64,000 nucleotides of DNA from JACDAN01 sp963842235 (lineage in GTDB: Bacteria; Actinomycetota; Thermoleophilia; Gaiellales; Gaiellaceae): contig CAWJFT010000001.1 of assembly GCA_963842235.1 (NCBI GenBank), forward strand, positions 1,860,001-1,924,000, read 5' to 3'. This document shows positions 43,305 to 52,717 of this stretch, in pieces. A program made the translations under genes and the position numbers. Below the pieces are notes generated by a model. The model saw only the letters and a list, made by a program, of their open reading frames with translations. It ran no database searches and was not told where the DNA came from. The number at the start of each line of letters is the position of its first letter. The stretch's first letter is position 1.

Positions 43305-44204
43305 ATGGCACGACTGCTCTGGCAACAGCGGCAGGACATCGGACCGGCGGCGCGCACCTACGCCGGGATGACCTTCGTCCCATCGAAGGGACGATCGCTC
43401 CTCTTCGGGGGCTACACGGATGGTTCGCCGTCCTTTCTGAGCGACACATGGGAGTGGGACGGCGAAGAGTGGGTGCAGGTTGCCGACACCGGCCCGACTC
43501 CGCGCGTGCCCATGCTCACCTACGACTCAGCCCGGAATGTCGTGGTCCTTTTCGGCGGCACCGGGGAGGACGGCGACGTCTTCGATACCTGGGAGTGGGA
43601 CGGCGAGGCCTGGACGCAGATCGAGGACGAAGGTCCCCAGGCGCCCTGGTTCACCTCCAACGTCGTGTACGACGCAGCGCGGCAGGTGACGGTTCTCGAG
43701 AGCGGCTCGGCGAGCTCCTTCGCAGGCAAGGGAACATGGGCGTGGGACGGCTCGGCTTGGACGCAGCTCACCAACACCGGGCCGGCCGCGCGCCAGGTCT
43801 TGTCGCTCGCCTTCGACTCCGTGCGGGAGCGCGTCGTTCTCTTCGGCGGGCGCGACACGACCAACTTGGAGCTGCAGAAGGACACGTGGGAGTGGGACGG
43901 AGTCGTCTGGAAAGAGGTTCAGGACATCGGCCCATCCCCGCGCCAGGGAAGCGGGATGGTCGGAACCGGCGACGATGTGTTGCTATTCGGCGGGTCTAAC
44001 GAGGCTGGGCTGCTCGGAGACACCTGGGCGTGGGACGGCGAGCACTGGCGCCAGCGGCAGGACATCGGCCCGTCTCCGCGGCACTCCCCGGGGATGGCCT
44101 GGGATGCCGGGCGAGATCGCGTGGTGCTCTTCGGGGGTGTGTCACCGAATCCGACGGCATCACTCCTGGTTGGGGACACCTGGGAGGCGTTCGAAGCACC
44201 GTAA
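43305..44204 (+). CDS. Kelch-repeat beta-propeller protein
   Basis: 299 residues made of about six kelch blades, each with a DTWEWDGxxWxQ strand and VVLFGG turn. No signal peptide is visible; it starts directly with a blade (WQQRQDIGPAARTYAGM), and the final blades return to QRQDIGPSPRHSPGM, so the propeller may be closed by matching first and last blades. Ends convergently with the nuclease gene. Function unknown. Confidence 0.82.
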   Translation: MARLLWQQRQDIGPAARTYAGMTFVPSKGRSLLFGGYTDGSPSFLSDTWEWDGEEWVQVADTGPTPRVPMLTYDSARNVVVLFGGTGEDGDVFDTWEWDGEAWTQIEDEGPQAPWFTSNVVYDAARQVTVLESGSASSFAGKGTWAWDGSAWTQLTNTGPAARQVLSLAFDSVRERVVLFGGRDTTNLELQKDTWEWDGVVWKEVQDIGPSPRQGSGMVGTGDDVLLFGGSNEAGLLGDTWAWDGEHWRQRQDIGPSPRHSPGMAWDAGRDRVVLFGGVSPNPTASLLVGDTWEAFEAP

Positions 44205-44213
44205 ACGTGCTGG

Positions 44214-44936
44214 TTACTCGCAGCCGAGCCCGTCGCCGTCGCCGTCGAGGCGATGCGGATCGGAGCCCGATCGACCCGAACCGGAGCGATGCCCAGGGCG
44301 TGGATGTCGGCGCAATCGAGGTCCGGCGGATACGGCGGCACGCAGCCTCCGGCGTAGTTCGGGTCGCACTTGCCGCTTGGGGGCGGCGTCCGGGATGGAG
44401 GCCCACTCTGGCCCGTCGACACCGCCCGGAAAGGATCCAACACCGTGGACGGGCAGGCCCGCCAGAGCCCGCGCTTCGTGGCCTTGGCGCTCCGAGCTGC
44501 CTGCATGAGCCAGCCGGCGTACCGGCCTCGATCGCCTCGATAGAAGTACGGCGCGGCCGCACCCCGCCGCGTGAGCTCGAGGTTCACGTTCACACCGTTG
44601 CGCTTGACGTACCGGAGGAGCCGGCCGTAGCGGTCGACCCGGTCGAGCGCAGGATCTGCCTCGAGCACAACCTTCTTGCCGGGCGGCGCGAGGGCGAGCA
44701 GGGCAGTCCGCGCTGCGCGCGAGTAGCACTCTCCGGAGCCGAGCTCCGGCGTGTCGATCTGGAGCAGACGGACCCGTCGTCCATCTCGGAGCGTAAGCGT
44801 GTCGCCGTCGTAGACCGAGGCCACGACGGCGACTTCTGAGCTTCGGGCCGTCGCGAGCGCCCACAGACGTGCTGAGCGCCACCACCGCGATTGCCGCGAT
44901 CGCGGCGGCGGCGCTCAACCCTTTGAGGACGCTCAC
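44214..44936 (-). CDS. Secreted thermonuclease (SNase) with excalibur-like C-terminus, frameshifted
   Basis: GTG start overlapping the pilC stop; signal peptide (LSAAAAIAAIAVVALSTSVG). A frame shift near 44875 leads into the SNase domain: YDGDTLTLRDGRRVRLLQIDTPE, ALDRVDRYGRLLRYV, and RGAA...YRGDRGRYAG. This includes the catalytic Asp/Arg/Glu pattern of staphylococcal nuclease. A second shift near 44270 restores the Ca-binding-like end SDPHRLDGDGDGLGCE of an excalibur domain. It would cleave extracellular DNA or RNA. Being the last gene of the pilus operon, it may act in DNA uptake or eDNA turnover. Confidence 0.78.
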   Translation of the reverse strand: MSVLKGLSAAAAIAAIAVVALSTSVGARDGPKLRSRRRGLGLRRRHAYAPRWTTGPSAPDRHAGARLRRVLLARSADCPARPRAARQEGCARGRSCARPGRPLRPAPPVRQAQRCEREPRAHAAGCGRAVLLSRRSRPVRRLAHAGSSERQGHEARALAGLPVHGVGSFPGGVDGPEWASIPDAAPKRQVRPELRRRLRAAVSAGPRLRRHPRPGHRSGSGRSGSDPHRLDGDGDGLGCE

Positions 44937-46147
44937 TACTTGATCAGCGTGAGCATCTTGAACATCGGCATGTACATGGAGATGACGATGAGTCCCACCA
45001 TCGCCCCCACGCCGATCATCAAGAGCGGCTCGATGATCGAGGTCAGCGACTGGATCGCCGTATCGACCTCGTCCTCGTAGAAGTCCGCGACCTTGCCGAG
45101 CATCTTGTCGAGCTCTCCGGTCTCCTCGCCGACCTTGACCATGTGGCCGACCATCGCCGGGAACATGGGATCCTCGGACAGCGGCTGGCTGATCGGCGCT
45201 CCCTCGTGCACGCGGTTCTTCACGTTCTCGAGTGACTGCTCGACAACCCAGTTGCCCGACGTCGCGCCGGTGATCTCGAGCGCCTTGATGATGTCCACGC
45301 CGGCCGCGATCAGCGTCGCGAGCGTCCGCGAGACACGCGCCAGCGCGACCTTGTGGACAACGGCGCCGATCTTCATCGGGATCTTGAGCTTGAAGCGGTC
45401 CCAGATCTGGCGGCCGCTCTCGGTCTGCTTCCAGCGGCGGAACGCGAAGAACAGGCCGATGAGGAGCGGGAAGATGATGAACCACCAGTGGCGCAGCAGG
45501 TTCGACATCCCCATCACGAACTGCGTCGGCTTCGGGAGCTCGCCGTTCAGATCCTCGAAGATCTGCGCGAACACCGGAACGATGAACAGGAGCATGAAGG
45601 TGAGGACGAGCGACGCGAACGTGATGACGACGCTCGGATAGACCATCGCGCCCTTGACCCGGCGCCTGAGCTTGTTCTCCTTCTCGATCTGGGTCGCCGC
45701 GCGGTCGAGCACCTTGTCGAGCGTGCCCGAGGACTCGCCGGCCTCGATCATCGAGACATAGAGGCGGTTGAACACCTTCGGGTGCCGCGCGAACGCCTTC
45801 GAGAGCACCATGCCGCCCTCGACGTCAGACCGGATCTCGGCGATCACCTCGCGGAGGTACTTGTCCTCCGTCTGCTCCTCGAGCGTGACGAGAGCGGCGA
45901 CAACGCTGACGCCGGCCTCGATCATCGTCGCGAGCTGGCGCGAGAAGACCTGGAGGTTCTTCGGCTTGACCTTCTTGAAGGCGGTCCGCGCGCCGCGCTC
46001 GCCGCTCGCCGAGCGCTCGCTCAGCGACTGCGGGAGCAGCCCGCGGGTCTGCAGCTGCTCGCGCGCCGCCGCGAGGTCGGGCGCATGGATCTCGCCGCTG
46101 AGCTCGATGCCTTGCGCGTTGATTGCGTCGTAGGTGAATGCGGCCAT
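44936..46147 (-). CDS. pilC: Type IV pilus inner-membrane platform protein PilC
   Basis: An intact 403-residue GspF/PilC-family protein. Two T2SF domains (about residues 70-195 and 270-395) carry the repeated motif VSMIEAGESSGTLDKVL / MVKVGEETGELDKML. There are three membrane helices (about 170, 220 and 375). The N-terminal cytoplasmic domain starts MAAFTYDAINAQG. It couples the PilB/PilT ATPases to pilin insertion and extraction. Confidence 0.95.
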   Translation of the reverse strand: MAAFTYDAINAQGIELSGEIHAPDLAAAREQLQTRGLLPQSLSERSASGERGARTAFKKVKPKNLQVFSRQLATMIEAGVSVVAALVTLEEQTEDKYLREVIAEIRSDVEGGMVLSKAFARHPKVFNRLYVSMIEAGESSGTLDKVLDRAATQIEKENKLRRRVKGAMVYPSVVITFASLVLTFMLLFIVPVFAQIFEDLNGELPKPTQFVMGMSNLLRHWWFIIFPLLIGLFFAFRRWKQTESGRQIWDRFKLKIPMKIGAVVHKVALARVSRTLATLIAAGVDIIKALEITGATSGNWVVEQSLENVKNRVHEGAPISQPLSEDPMFPAMVGHMVKVGEETGELDKMLGKVADFYEDEVDTAIQSLTSIIEPLLMIGVGAMVGLIVISMYMPMFKMLTLIK

Positions 46148-46179
46148 CTTCTAGTTCCTCGTCTTTCTCATCGGCTCCG

Positions 46180-46702
46180 CTAGCCGGTTGCTTGATCGAA
46201 AGTGGACGTCTCGCGGAAGAGCTCTTTCGCGTGGTCGTGTTGCCGGGTCGCGAACGACGATCGTGATCGAGCTTCGCGGGCAGCGGTCGTCGCTCGACGA
46301 CGTACGTGTCGACCCAGTGTGGGCGAAGCGTCCGCGCCGCCGAGCGTTCCGACTGCGCACTTCCACCGGATCGCGTTGTCGACGCGGTAGCTGCGTCCGT
46401 CACGGCCGATGTGAGCGGCAGTGCTTCGCGAAGCAGTCGGCCGAGGCTCGACGTCAGGCGCTCGCCGGGACGTGACGGAGTCGAGGTAGATCGCAGCGAA
46501 TTCGGAACTTCCGGTAGCCCTCCATCTGCTTGTCGGCGAGCGGCGGCCGCGGTGGACTCGTCCCCGGCGCGCTTGACCGCGAGATGCCCGAGCTCAGCGC
46601 TGCGACGATCGCCGTGATCCCGACGACCATCACGGTCATCGCGATCAACAGCTCGACGAGCCCGAAGCCGGACTCCTCACGAGCGCGAGTCGAAAGGGTC
46701 AC
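46180..46702 (-). CDS. PilV-like minor pilin, frameshifted
   Basis: The N-terminus reads EESGFGLVELLIAMTVMVVGITAIVAAL, a prepilin with cleavage after Gly and the conserved Glu5. After about residue 45 the frame breaks several times. Pieces in other frames (LADKQMEGYRKF; DGRSYRVDNAIRW-like segments; RPREELFRETSTFDQATG near the end) suggest one protein of about 170 residues ending at 46180. It lies between pilO and pilC. It is probably a pilus tip or assembly-priming subunit. Confidence 0.65.
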
Positions 46703-46714
46703 GGCCGGACGCTC

Positions 46715-47644
46715 CTAGTACCGGACGAGCTGCCGGATGTAGGCGGTTCGATAGCCGCGCGCGTGCACGTGCGCCGCCGCGCGCTCGACGCCGGCGCTCG
46801 TAGCTGTACATGCCGCTGTAGACGACCCAGTAGCCCGGGCGGAGCCGGTTCCGAGTCGAAGACCGGAGAACGGCGGCGCCGCGAACGCCGTGGGCGCGCG
46901 CGGAGCGGGCGAAACGCACCGCCTGGGCTCGACTGTGCGACGTCGGAATCGAAGCGAGCACGACGGTCTAGCCGACCCTCGGCGCCCGCCTACCCGGCGT
47001 ACCGACGATGATGCGCCGCGGAACCTGCGGGGCGCGGTCGCGGTCGTGGTCGCGGCTGTATCGGCACTGGCGGTTGCCGGGGCTGCCGCGCCGCCGAACT
47101 TGTACGCGTTGAGCGTCATCGTGGCCTGGACGAGTGACTTGTCGGAGTTACTGTCGAACTGGATCTGGTCGACGCTGTACAGCCGGCCCTTCGCACGCAC
47201 TTTCTCCGCCGACGCCCGGACCTGGCTCCTGAGCAGGCCGACGAAGTTCGTGATGCCGAGATAGCGCCCTTCGACCACCACGGTCATGGGAATCGCCTCG
47301 TAGCCGGTGAGCGGAGCGGTCGCCGACGGCGTCACGCTGTTGACCCGAACGCGAGTCGACTTGGCGGCCCAGGACAGCTGTCGCAGGATCTGCGACATGC
47401 GAGCCTGATCCGGCATCGCCCTCACGAGCGCGCGGGCCTCCTTCGCGGTGGCCTTCTTCTGGCCGCCGCCGTTGAGGGACTCAGCGAGCTGGAGCGCGCT
47501 GCGCGACTCGTCGATCTTTCCCTGAAGCTCGGCCGCCTTCGACCGCTGTGGCGAGACGACGGCGAACCAGCCGACGAGAATGACCGCGACCAACCCGACC
47601 GCCGCGATGGCGATGGCGGTTCTTTGCGAGAGCTTCTCGATCAT
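46715..47644 (-). CDS. pilO: Type IV pilus assembly protein PilO with C-terminal SPOR-like domain
   Basis: ATG overlapping the pilN stop (TGATG), GGAGG upstream. Residues 1-200 are PilO: membrane anchor (AIAIAAVGLVAVILVGWFAVV), coiled coil, and the ferredoxin-like domain (PMTVVVEGRYLGITNFVGLL). After a Thr/Ala-rich linker, the final 80 residues in alternating frames read TVVLASIPTSHSRAQAVRFA, LRPGYWVVYSGMYS and HVHARGYRTAYIRQL, a SPOR-type peptidoglycan-binding fold. Two compensating shifts (about 46970 and 46800) are needed. It forms the alignment complex with PilM and PilN. Confidence 0.8.
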   Translation of the reverse strand: MIEKLSQRTAIAIAAVGLVAVILVGWFAVVSPQRSKAAELQGKIDESRSALQLAESLNGGGQKKATAKEARALVRAMPDQARMSQILRQLSWAAKSTRVRVNSVTPSATAPLTGYEAIPMTVVVEGRYLGITNFVGLLRSQVRASAEKVRAKGRLYSVDQIQFDSNSDKSLVQATMTLNAYKFGGAAAPATASADTAATTTATAPRRFRGASSSVRRVGGRRGSARPSCSLRFRRRTVEPRRCVSPAPRAPTAFAAPPFSGLRLGTGSARATGSSTAACTATSAGVERAAAHVHARGYRTAYIRQLVRY

Positions 47645-48288
47645 CACTTACCTCCCGTGGAGCTGAGGTTCGCTCCGATCGTGAACTGCACTGCCTTGCC
47701 GCCCCTGCCCGTGTCTGCGCGCGTGCTCTGCTGGAGCGACACGTCGGAGAGCCAGGGCAGGACGGAGAGTCGGTCGATGACGCGTGCGACGGCCTTCTGC
47801 GAGCTGGTGAAGCCCGTGACGACGAAGGCGGTCGGCGTCGAACCTGATGTCGCGGTAGTTGTGGTCGAGGTTGTAGGAGCCGTCGAGGCTGAGACCGTCG
47901 GAGTCGGCGACTGAGCCTGGAGACTCTGGAGCCGGACGTTCGCCGGAAGCACGCGGGCGAGGTCGCGGAGGACCTGCTCCCACGTGATCCGCTGCGACGT
48001 GACGGTCGTCACTGCATTGCGGCGCGCCGCGACGTTCGCGCGAGCCGCCTGAGCGGATGCGGCCGTCGCCTGGGCGGCAGCCACCTGCTGCTCGAGGCCG
48101 TCGAGCGTCGCCTGCTTGTCCGAGACGGCGCTGTGAGCCTGGACGAACGCTGCGCCGAAGAGGACGGTGACGACGCCGGCTGCAGCCGCGGCGGTGACGA
48201 GCACGCGCTTGGCCGAGCCGCCGTCGGCGACTGCGCCCCAGCGCTTGTGGCGAATCGCGCCTGCGGGAAGGAGATTGATGGCCTCCAT
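47644..48288 (-). CDS. pilN: Type IV pilus assembly protein PilN
   Basis: 214 residues, intact. The INLLP motif at the N-terminus, which binds PilM, is present (MEAINLLPAG), followed by a membrane helix (VLVTAAAAAGVVTVLFGAAF), a coiled coil (about 60-100) and a periplasmic-type domain with an inserted Thr/Ser-rich loop (about 130-155). It follows pilM directly and precedes pilO. Confidence 0.92.
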   Translation of the reverse strand: MEAINLLPAGAIRHKRWGAVADGGSAKRVLVTAAAAAGVVTVLFGAAFVQAHSAVSDKQATLDGLEQQVAAAQATAASAQAARANVAARRNAVTTVTSQRITWEQVLRDLARVLPANVRLQSLQAQSPTPTVSASTAPTTSTTTTATSGSTPTAFVVTGFTSSQKAVARVIDRLSVLPWLSDVSLQQSTRADTGRGGKAVQFTIGANLSSTGGK

Positions 48289-49470
48289 CAGTCCTCCACC
48301 CCCAGTCCGATCGCGACGGCGAGCGAGGGAAGATCCTCACCCGCAGCAACCGAATCCGCGACCTTCGCCCGGACGAGCGGGTCGGCCCGGCGAACCCGAA
48401 CGCGCGTCAGGCGCTCGAGCTCTTCGGGCAGGCCCGGCATCCGGCTGGTGCCGCCTGAAACCAAGATCTCGCCGATCGCGAGCGAGCCGGGCTGGCCCTG
48501 GTAGAACTGCAGCGAGGCGACGAGCTCGCGCGCAAGCGTCTGGAGCTCGCGCCGCACCGCCTCTCGGGCCTGCGCGGCTCTGTCGTCGCGCCATCGCGTC
48601 GAGCGAGGCGCTCGCCTCCAGCGAGAGGCCGAGCTTGAGCTCGGCCGCCTCGGCGGCCGAGATGTTCAGCTGGCGCTCGATCGCGCCGGTGAGCGTCGAC
48701 CCGCCCCACTCCAGGACGCGCGTGAAGTCACACACGGCGCCGTCGGAGATGGCGAGCGTCGTGCGCTCGTGGCCAATCGTGACGGCAACGAGAGCAGCTT
48801 CGCCACCCTCCGGTCTCTCCGCCGGAGCGGCGACCGCGCGCAGGAGCCCAAACGCCTCGAGATCGATGCCGGCGAGCTCGATGCCCGCCTGCTTGAAGGC
48901 GTCCGTGTAGCGGTCGATCGACTCGCGGTAGGCGGCAACGACGAGGATGCGGCGGCTGCGCTTGCCGGCGCCGTCGACGCTCTCGCTCAGCACCTTGTAG
49001 TCGAGCACCGCCTGGTCGAGCGGGATCCCGACAGCCTCGTGCGCGCGGAACCGGACCGCGTTCGCGAGCTGAGCATCGTCGTCGATGCCGGCGACCTCGA
49101 AGGCGCGGACGCCGATCCGGTTGGTCGCAACGCCGAGGCGAACGCCGCGGCGGGGCAGCGCGTGCTTGGTGAAGAACTCGTCGAGCGCTTTGGCGAGCGC
49201 CGGAACCGAACGAACCTCGCCGCCCGCTACCACGCCGGCCGGGAGATCTTCCCGGGCGAGCTGGAGCACATGCGGCGAGCCGTTGTTGGCGACGCGCGAG
49301 GCCGCGAGCTGCGTGGCGCCGATCTTGATGCCGACGAGCTCGCCTTTGGTCTTGCGCGGACGACTCCGCGCTTGCTTTCCGTTGGATCCCTGAAGAGCCG
49401 GCGCGGGCTTCTTGGCCCGCTTCGGCCTCTTCACGAGATCCGAGAGCTTGATTTCCTTCTTGAGATCCAT
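48288..49470 (-). CDS. pilM: Type IV pilus actin-like ATPase PilM, frameshifted
   Basis: A basic N-terminal stretch of 45 residues precedes the actin-like fold: GIKIGATQLAASRV (phosphate 1), GVRLGVATNRIGVRAFEV, and VAVTIGHERTTLAISDG (phosphate 2). A frame shift near 48585 links to QTLARELVASLQFYQG and ILVSGGTSRMPGLPEELE (adenosine motif). One extra A explains it. The start overlaps the pilT stop region. It anchors PilN from the cytoplasm. Confidence 0.88.
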
Positions 49471-49472
49471 GT

Positions 49473-50622
49473 TCACCTTTCGGCGGCCAAGCGGAGGCCG
49501 TCGGTCGGAAGGACGGGGTCGGCGGTGAAGTCGATGTGACCGGCGCGCTCGAGGAGGCCCTGGAGCTGGTCCGGCCGGCTCGAGCGTGAGTACGCAACCT
49601 CGGAGGTGATCACGCGACGGAGCGTCAGGTCGGCGAGCGACTGCTCCATCGTCTGCATGCCGCGCGAGGAGCTCGTCTGCATGACGGAGTAGATCTGCTC
49701 GATCTTCGCCTGCCGGATCAGGTTCCGGACGGCGTCGTCGGGGACGAGAATCTCGAGCGCCGCCGTACGGCCGAGGCCGTCGGCCGTCGGGACGAGGTTC
49801 TGCGTGACGACGCCCTGCAGCGTCGCCGCGAGCTGCACGCGCACCTGCTGCTGCTGCGCGGCCGGGAAGGCGTCGATGACGCGGTCGATCGTCTGCGGCG
49901 CGCTCTGGGTGTGCAGCGTCGCGAAGACGAGGTGGCCGGTCTCGGCGGCGGTCAGCGCCGTCGCGATCGTCTCGAGGTCGCGCATCTCGCCGACGAGGAT
50001 CACGTCGGGGTCCTGGCGGAGCGCGGCGCGAAGGCCCTCGGCGAACGACGTCGCGTCCTCGCCGATCTCGCGCTGGTTGACGATGCAGCGCCGGTGGTTG
50101 TGGAGGAACTCGATCGGATCCTCGATCGTGAGGATGTGGTCGGTGCGCGTGCGGTTGATCCGGTCGATCAGCGAGGCGAGCGTCGTCGACTTGCCCGACC
50201 CGGTCGGGCCGGTCACGAGAACGAGGCCACGCGGCAGCTCACCGAGCTCGTAGAGGCGCTCGGGCATCCCGAGCTCCTCGAGCGTCTTGATCCGCGCCGG
50301 GATCTGCCGGAACGCTGCGCCGAGGCTGGCGCGCTGGAAGTACGCGTTGACGCGGAAGCGCGCGAGCCCGGGGATCGAGTACGAGAAGTCGAACTGGCGC
50401 TTCGTCTCGAGCTGCTTCTGCTGCTCCGTGGAAAGGATGCGATAGATGAGCACCCGGATGTCCTCGGGCTCCATCTGCGGTGTCTCGGGCAGGCGCTCGA
50501 GGTTCCCGTTCACGCGGATGACGGGGGGCGAGCCGGCTGAGATGTGGAGGTCGGACGCTTCGCGCTCGACCGGCCAGCTTCAGAAGCTCATCAATGGAAT
50601 GGATCTGCGTTGGAGTAGTCAC
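49473..50622 (-). CDS. pilT: Type IV pilus retraction ATPase PilT, N-terminal frameshift
   Basis: GTG at 50622 begins TPTQIHSIDELLKLA. One extra G near 50578 shifts the frame into ASDLHISAGSPPVIRVNG, the PilT N-terminal domain, and the rest is intact: Walker A GPTGSGKST, Asp box TIEDPIEF, Walker B VILVGEMRD, His box ATLHTQSAPQTIDRVID. About 383 residues. The AIRNLIRE-like C-terminal motif is represented by DDAVRNLIRQAK. A second PilT-like ATPase lies at 56803-57953. Confidence 0.9.
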
Positions 50623-50639
50623 TCAGACCTCTTTCGGCG

Positions 50640-51970
50640 TCAGGCGGCGTCGGCTTGAGGGTCAATTTCGTCCGTGCCGAGCGCGAAGCGCAGCGCGTCG
50701 ACGCAGACCGGGTCGAACTGCGTGCCGGCAAGGCCGCTCGAGCTCGGCAAGGGCCTCGTGCACCGGCCTCGCGAGGCGGTAGGGACGGTCGGCTGTCATC
50801 GCCTCGAATGCGTCGGCAACGAGGATGATCCGCGACTCGGGCGGGATCTCGTCGCCGCGGAGACCGTCGGGATAGCCGCTCCCGTCGAAGTGCTCGTGGT
50901 GGTGGAGCACCCAACGCGCCTCCTCCTCGAGCTCGGCCGACGCGACGATCGCGTGCCCGATGCGCACGTGGCTGCTCATCTGCGCGGCCTCGTCGGCGTC
51001 CAGCCGTCCGGGCTTCCGAAGGATCCCGTCGGAGACGCCGATCTTGCCGACGTCGTGCAGCAGGCCGGCGAGCCGGAGCCGCTCGATCCGGTCGGCGTCG
51101 AGCCCGAGCGCCTGCCCGATCAGGACGCACAGCTCGGAGACGGTCTCGCAGTGGTTGCGAGTCCCCGCGTCCTTGGCGTCGACGGCCCGCGCGAGCGCCG
51201 TCGCGAGGAGCCTGTGCTCTCGGCGCGTCGCCACTTCCTCGGCGCGCGTGGCCGGCTTCGGTGCGAGCCCGTCTGCGTAGAGGACGATCTGGCGACCCGA
51301 CCGCTTTGCGTCGTATAGGGCGAGGTCGGCGCGATGGAGGAGCGTGTCGGCAGTCTCGAATGCGACCGACTCGGCGATCCCGCAGGTGACGGTCGGCTCG
51401 GTGCGATGGCGCCGCGCTTCCTCCTGGAGGCGCCGTGCGAATTCCAGCGCACCCCATGCCCGCTCGTCCGGCAGCAGAACCATGAACTCGTCGCCGCCGA
51501 TCCGATAGGCGGTGTCGGTCGCGCGCATCGTCGCCCGGAGGCAGTCGGCGATGGCGCGGATCCGCTCGTCGCCGGCCTGGTGGCCGAGCGTGTCGTTGAT
51601 CTGCTTCAGCCCGTCGAGGTCGAGCATGACGATGCTGAAGCAGGACCCCGACCGCGTGCGGCGCGCGATCTCGCGCTCGAGGTCCTCGTGGAAGGAGCGA
51701 TGGTTGCCGAGGCCCGTGAGGCTGTCGGTGAGCGCAGCCTGCGCGAGGCGCGCGAGCTCCTCCTCACGGACTCGCTCGACCTGGCGCCGGTGGCCGGCGA
51801 GGCGACCGAGAATCGACGAGCGAGGTAAGGAGCCCGAATCCGAGCAGGAACGAGAGTCCGGCCAGCTGCGCGAGCTCGAAGTTGCTCGCCGGCCAGTCGT
51901 CCGCGCTCCGTGCGAAGACTGTTTCTGCGCCCCAAGTGCCGAGAGCGACGGCGAGCCCGAGGAGAAGCAC
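50640..51970 (-). CDS. Membrane GGDEF and HD-GYP c-di-GMP protein, frameshifted
   Basis: Two membrane helices (VLLLGLAVALGTWGAETVF; LAGLSFLLGFGLLTSL) lead, after a shift near 51815, into GGDEF (TDSLTGLGNHRSF; AYRIGGDEFMVLL). An HD-GYP domain follows (LLHDVGKIGV; HHEHFDGSGYPDGL; DAFEAMTADRPYR). A shift near 50742 precedes the true end (AGTQFDPVCVDALRFALG). Both shifts are single extra C bases. It has synthase and phosphodiesterase motifs together. It lies between pilA1 and pilT, so local c-di-GMP control of the pilus is likely. The GTG start is the only canonical one after an upstream stop. Confidence 0.85.
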
Positions 51971-52055
51971 GGCGAGCGCGCGGACAGCGCTGCGGTTCGA
52001 GATGGGAGTGTTTCGATCGGGAAGGGGAGAAATTCTTAATCAGCTCCTGAAGAGA

Positions 52056-52083
52056 AGAGGGGCGCGGTTGCCCGCGCCCCTCT
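52056..52083 (-). terminator. Stem-loop after pilA1
   Basis: AGAGGGGCGCGG and CCGCGCCCCTCT pair perfectly around a four-base loop. The minus-strand 3' flank is only moderately U-rich, so it may attenuate rather than stop transcription, letting abundant pilin mRNA end here with some read-through to the GGDEF/HD-GYP gene. The same hairpin follows pilA2. Confidence 0.75.
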
Positions 52084-52109
52084 GTCGAGCGGTTACTGGT
52101 TCGAGCCGC

Positions 52110-52527
52110 TTACGGCGCTGGCGCACCGGGCAGGCTGCCGACGGTGACCTCGCCGCCGGGGCCGCTGACGTGGAAGTCGTGCCCTTGCCGGTCGCCTCGA
52201 AGCAGTACGTCGTGGCGTCGAGCGCTGCGCCGGCGAGCGTGACCGCCGTGGCACCGGTCGATCCTTGAGGCCGCTGTCGTAGCCGTCTTGCAGGTCGGCG
52301 ACGGTCATGGCGGTGTAGTTGCCGTTGTCGGCGAAGTACGCCTCGGCCGACGGGACGGCCGCGCGGACGTTCGCCTGGCGCAGCCGAGTCTCGTTGGCGC
52401 GATCCTTGAAGCCGAGGTACGACGGGACTGCAATCGCGAGCAGGATCCCGATGATGACGATGACGACGAGGAGCTCGATGAGAGTGAACCCCTCCTCGCG
52501 AGCGAGCCGCTCACGAATGCGTGTCAT
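52110..52527 (-). CDS. Major type IV pilin, copy 1, frameshifted
   Basis: Leader MTRIRERLAREEG, then the mature N-terminus FTLIELLVVIVIIGILLAIA with Glu5. The body has RAAVPSAEAYFADNGNYTAM. After the DSGLK segment the frame shifts twice (about 52265 and 52175) to recover ATAVTLAGAALDATTYCFEA and GPGGEVTVGSL, aligning with copy 2, and a TAA at 52110. About 139 residues. The leader, helix and upstream region are nearly identical to copy 2, indicating recent duplication. Confidence 0.85.
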
Positions 52528-52593
52528 GTGATTTCTCCTTGGTTGAGTGGCAGACACATGACTGCTATCGCTCGCGATGGCGCCGCCCCTCAC

Positions 52594-52606
52594 CCCCCGT
52601 TTCGGG
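52594..52606 (-). promoter_or_regulatory. C/G-rich dyad upstream of pilA1
   Basis: CCCCC-GTTTC-GGG (plus strand) centred about 73 bases before the pilA1 ATG. A matching dyad occurs at the same distance from pilA2 and a related one before the PilX-like gene. It is a candidate operator or activator site; no factor is identified. Confidence 0.5.
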
Positions 52607-52662
52607 TATTTCGCTCGCGACACGTGTCCGTCCGCTTCTCGGCGACCTACCGGGACATAAAA

Positions 52663-52688
52663 GAGGGGCGCGGTTGCCCGCGCCCCTC
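52663..52688 (-). terminator. Rho-independent terminator after pilA2
   Basis: GAGGGGCGCGG-GCAA-CCGCGCCCCTC in mRNA sense, directly followed by TTTT. The stem and loop are the same as those after pilA1. It lies 30 bases past the inferred pilA2 stop. Confidence 0.85.
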
Positions 52689-52717
52689 GGTCGAAGCGGT
52701 TACGTGGTTCGAGCCGC

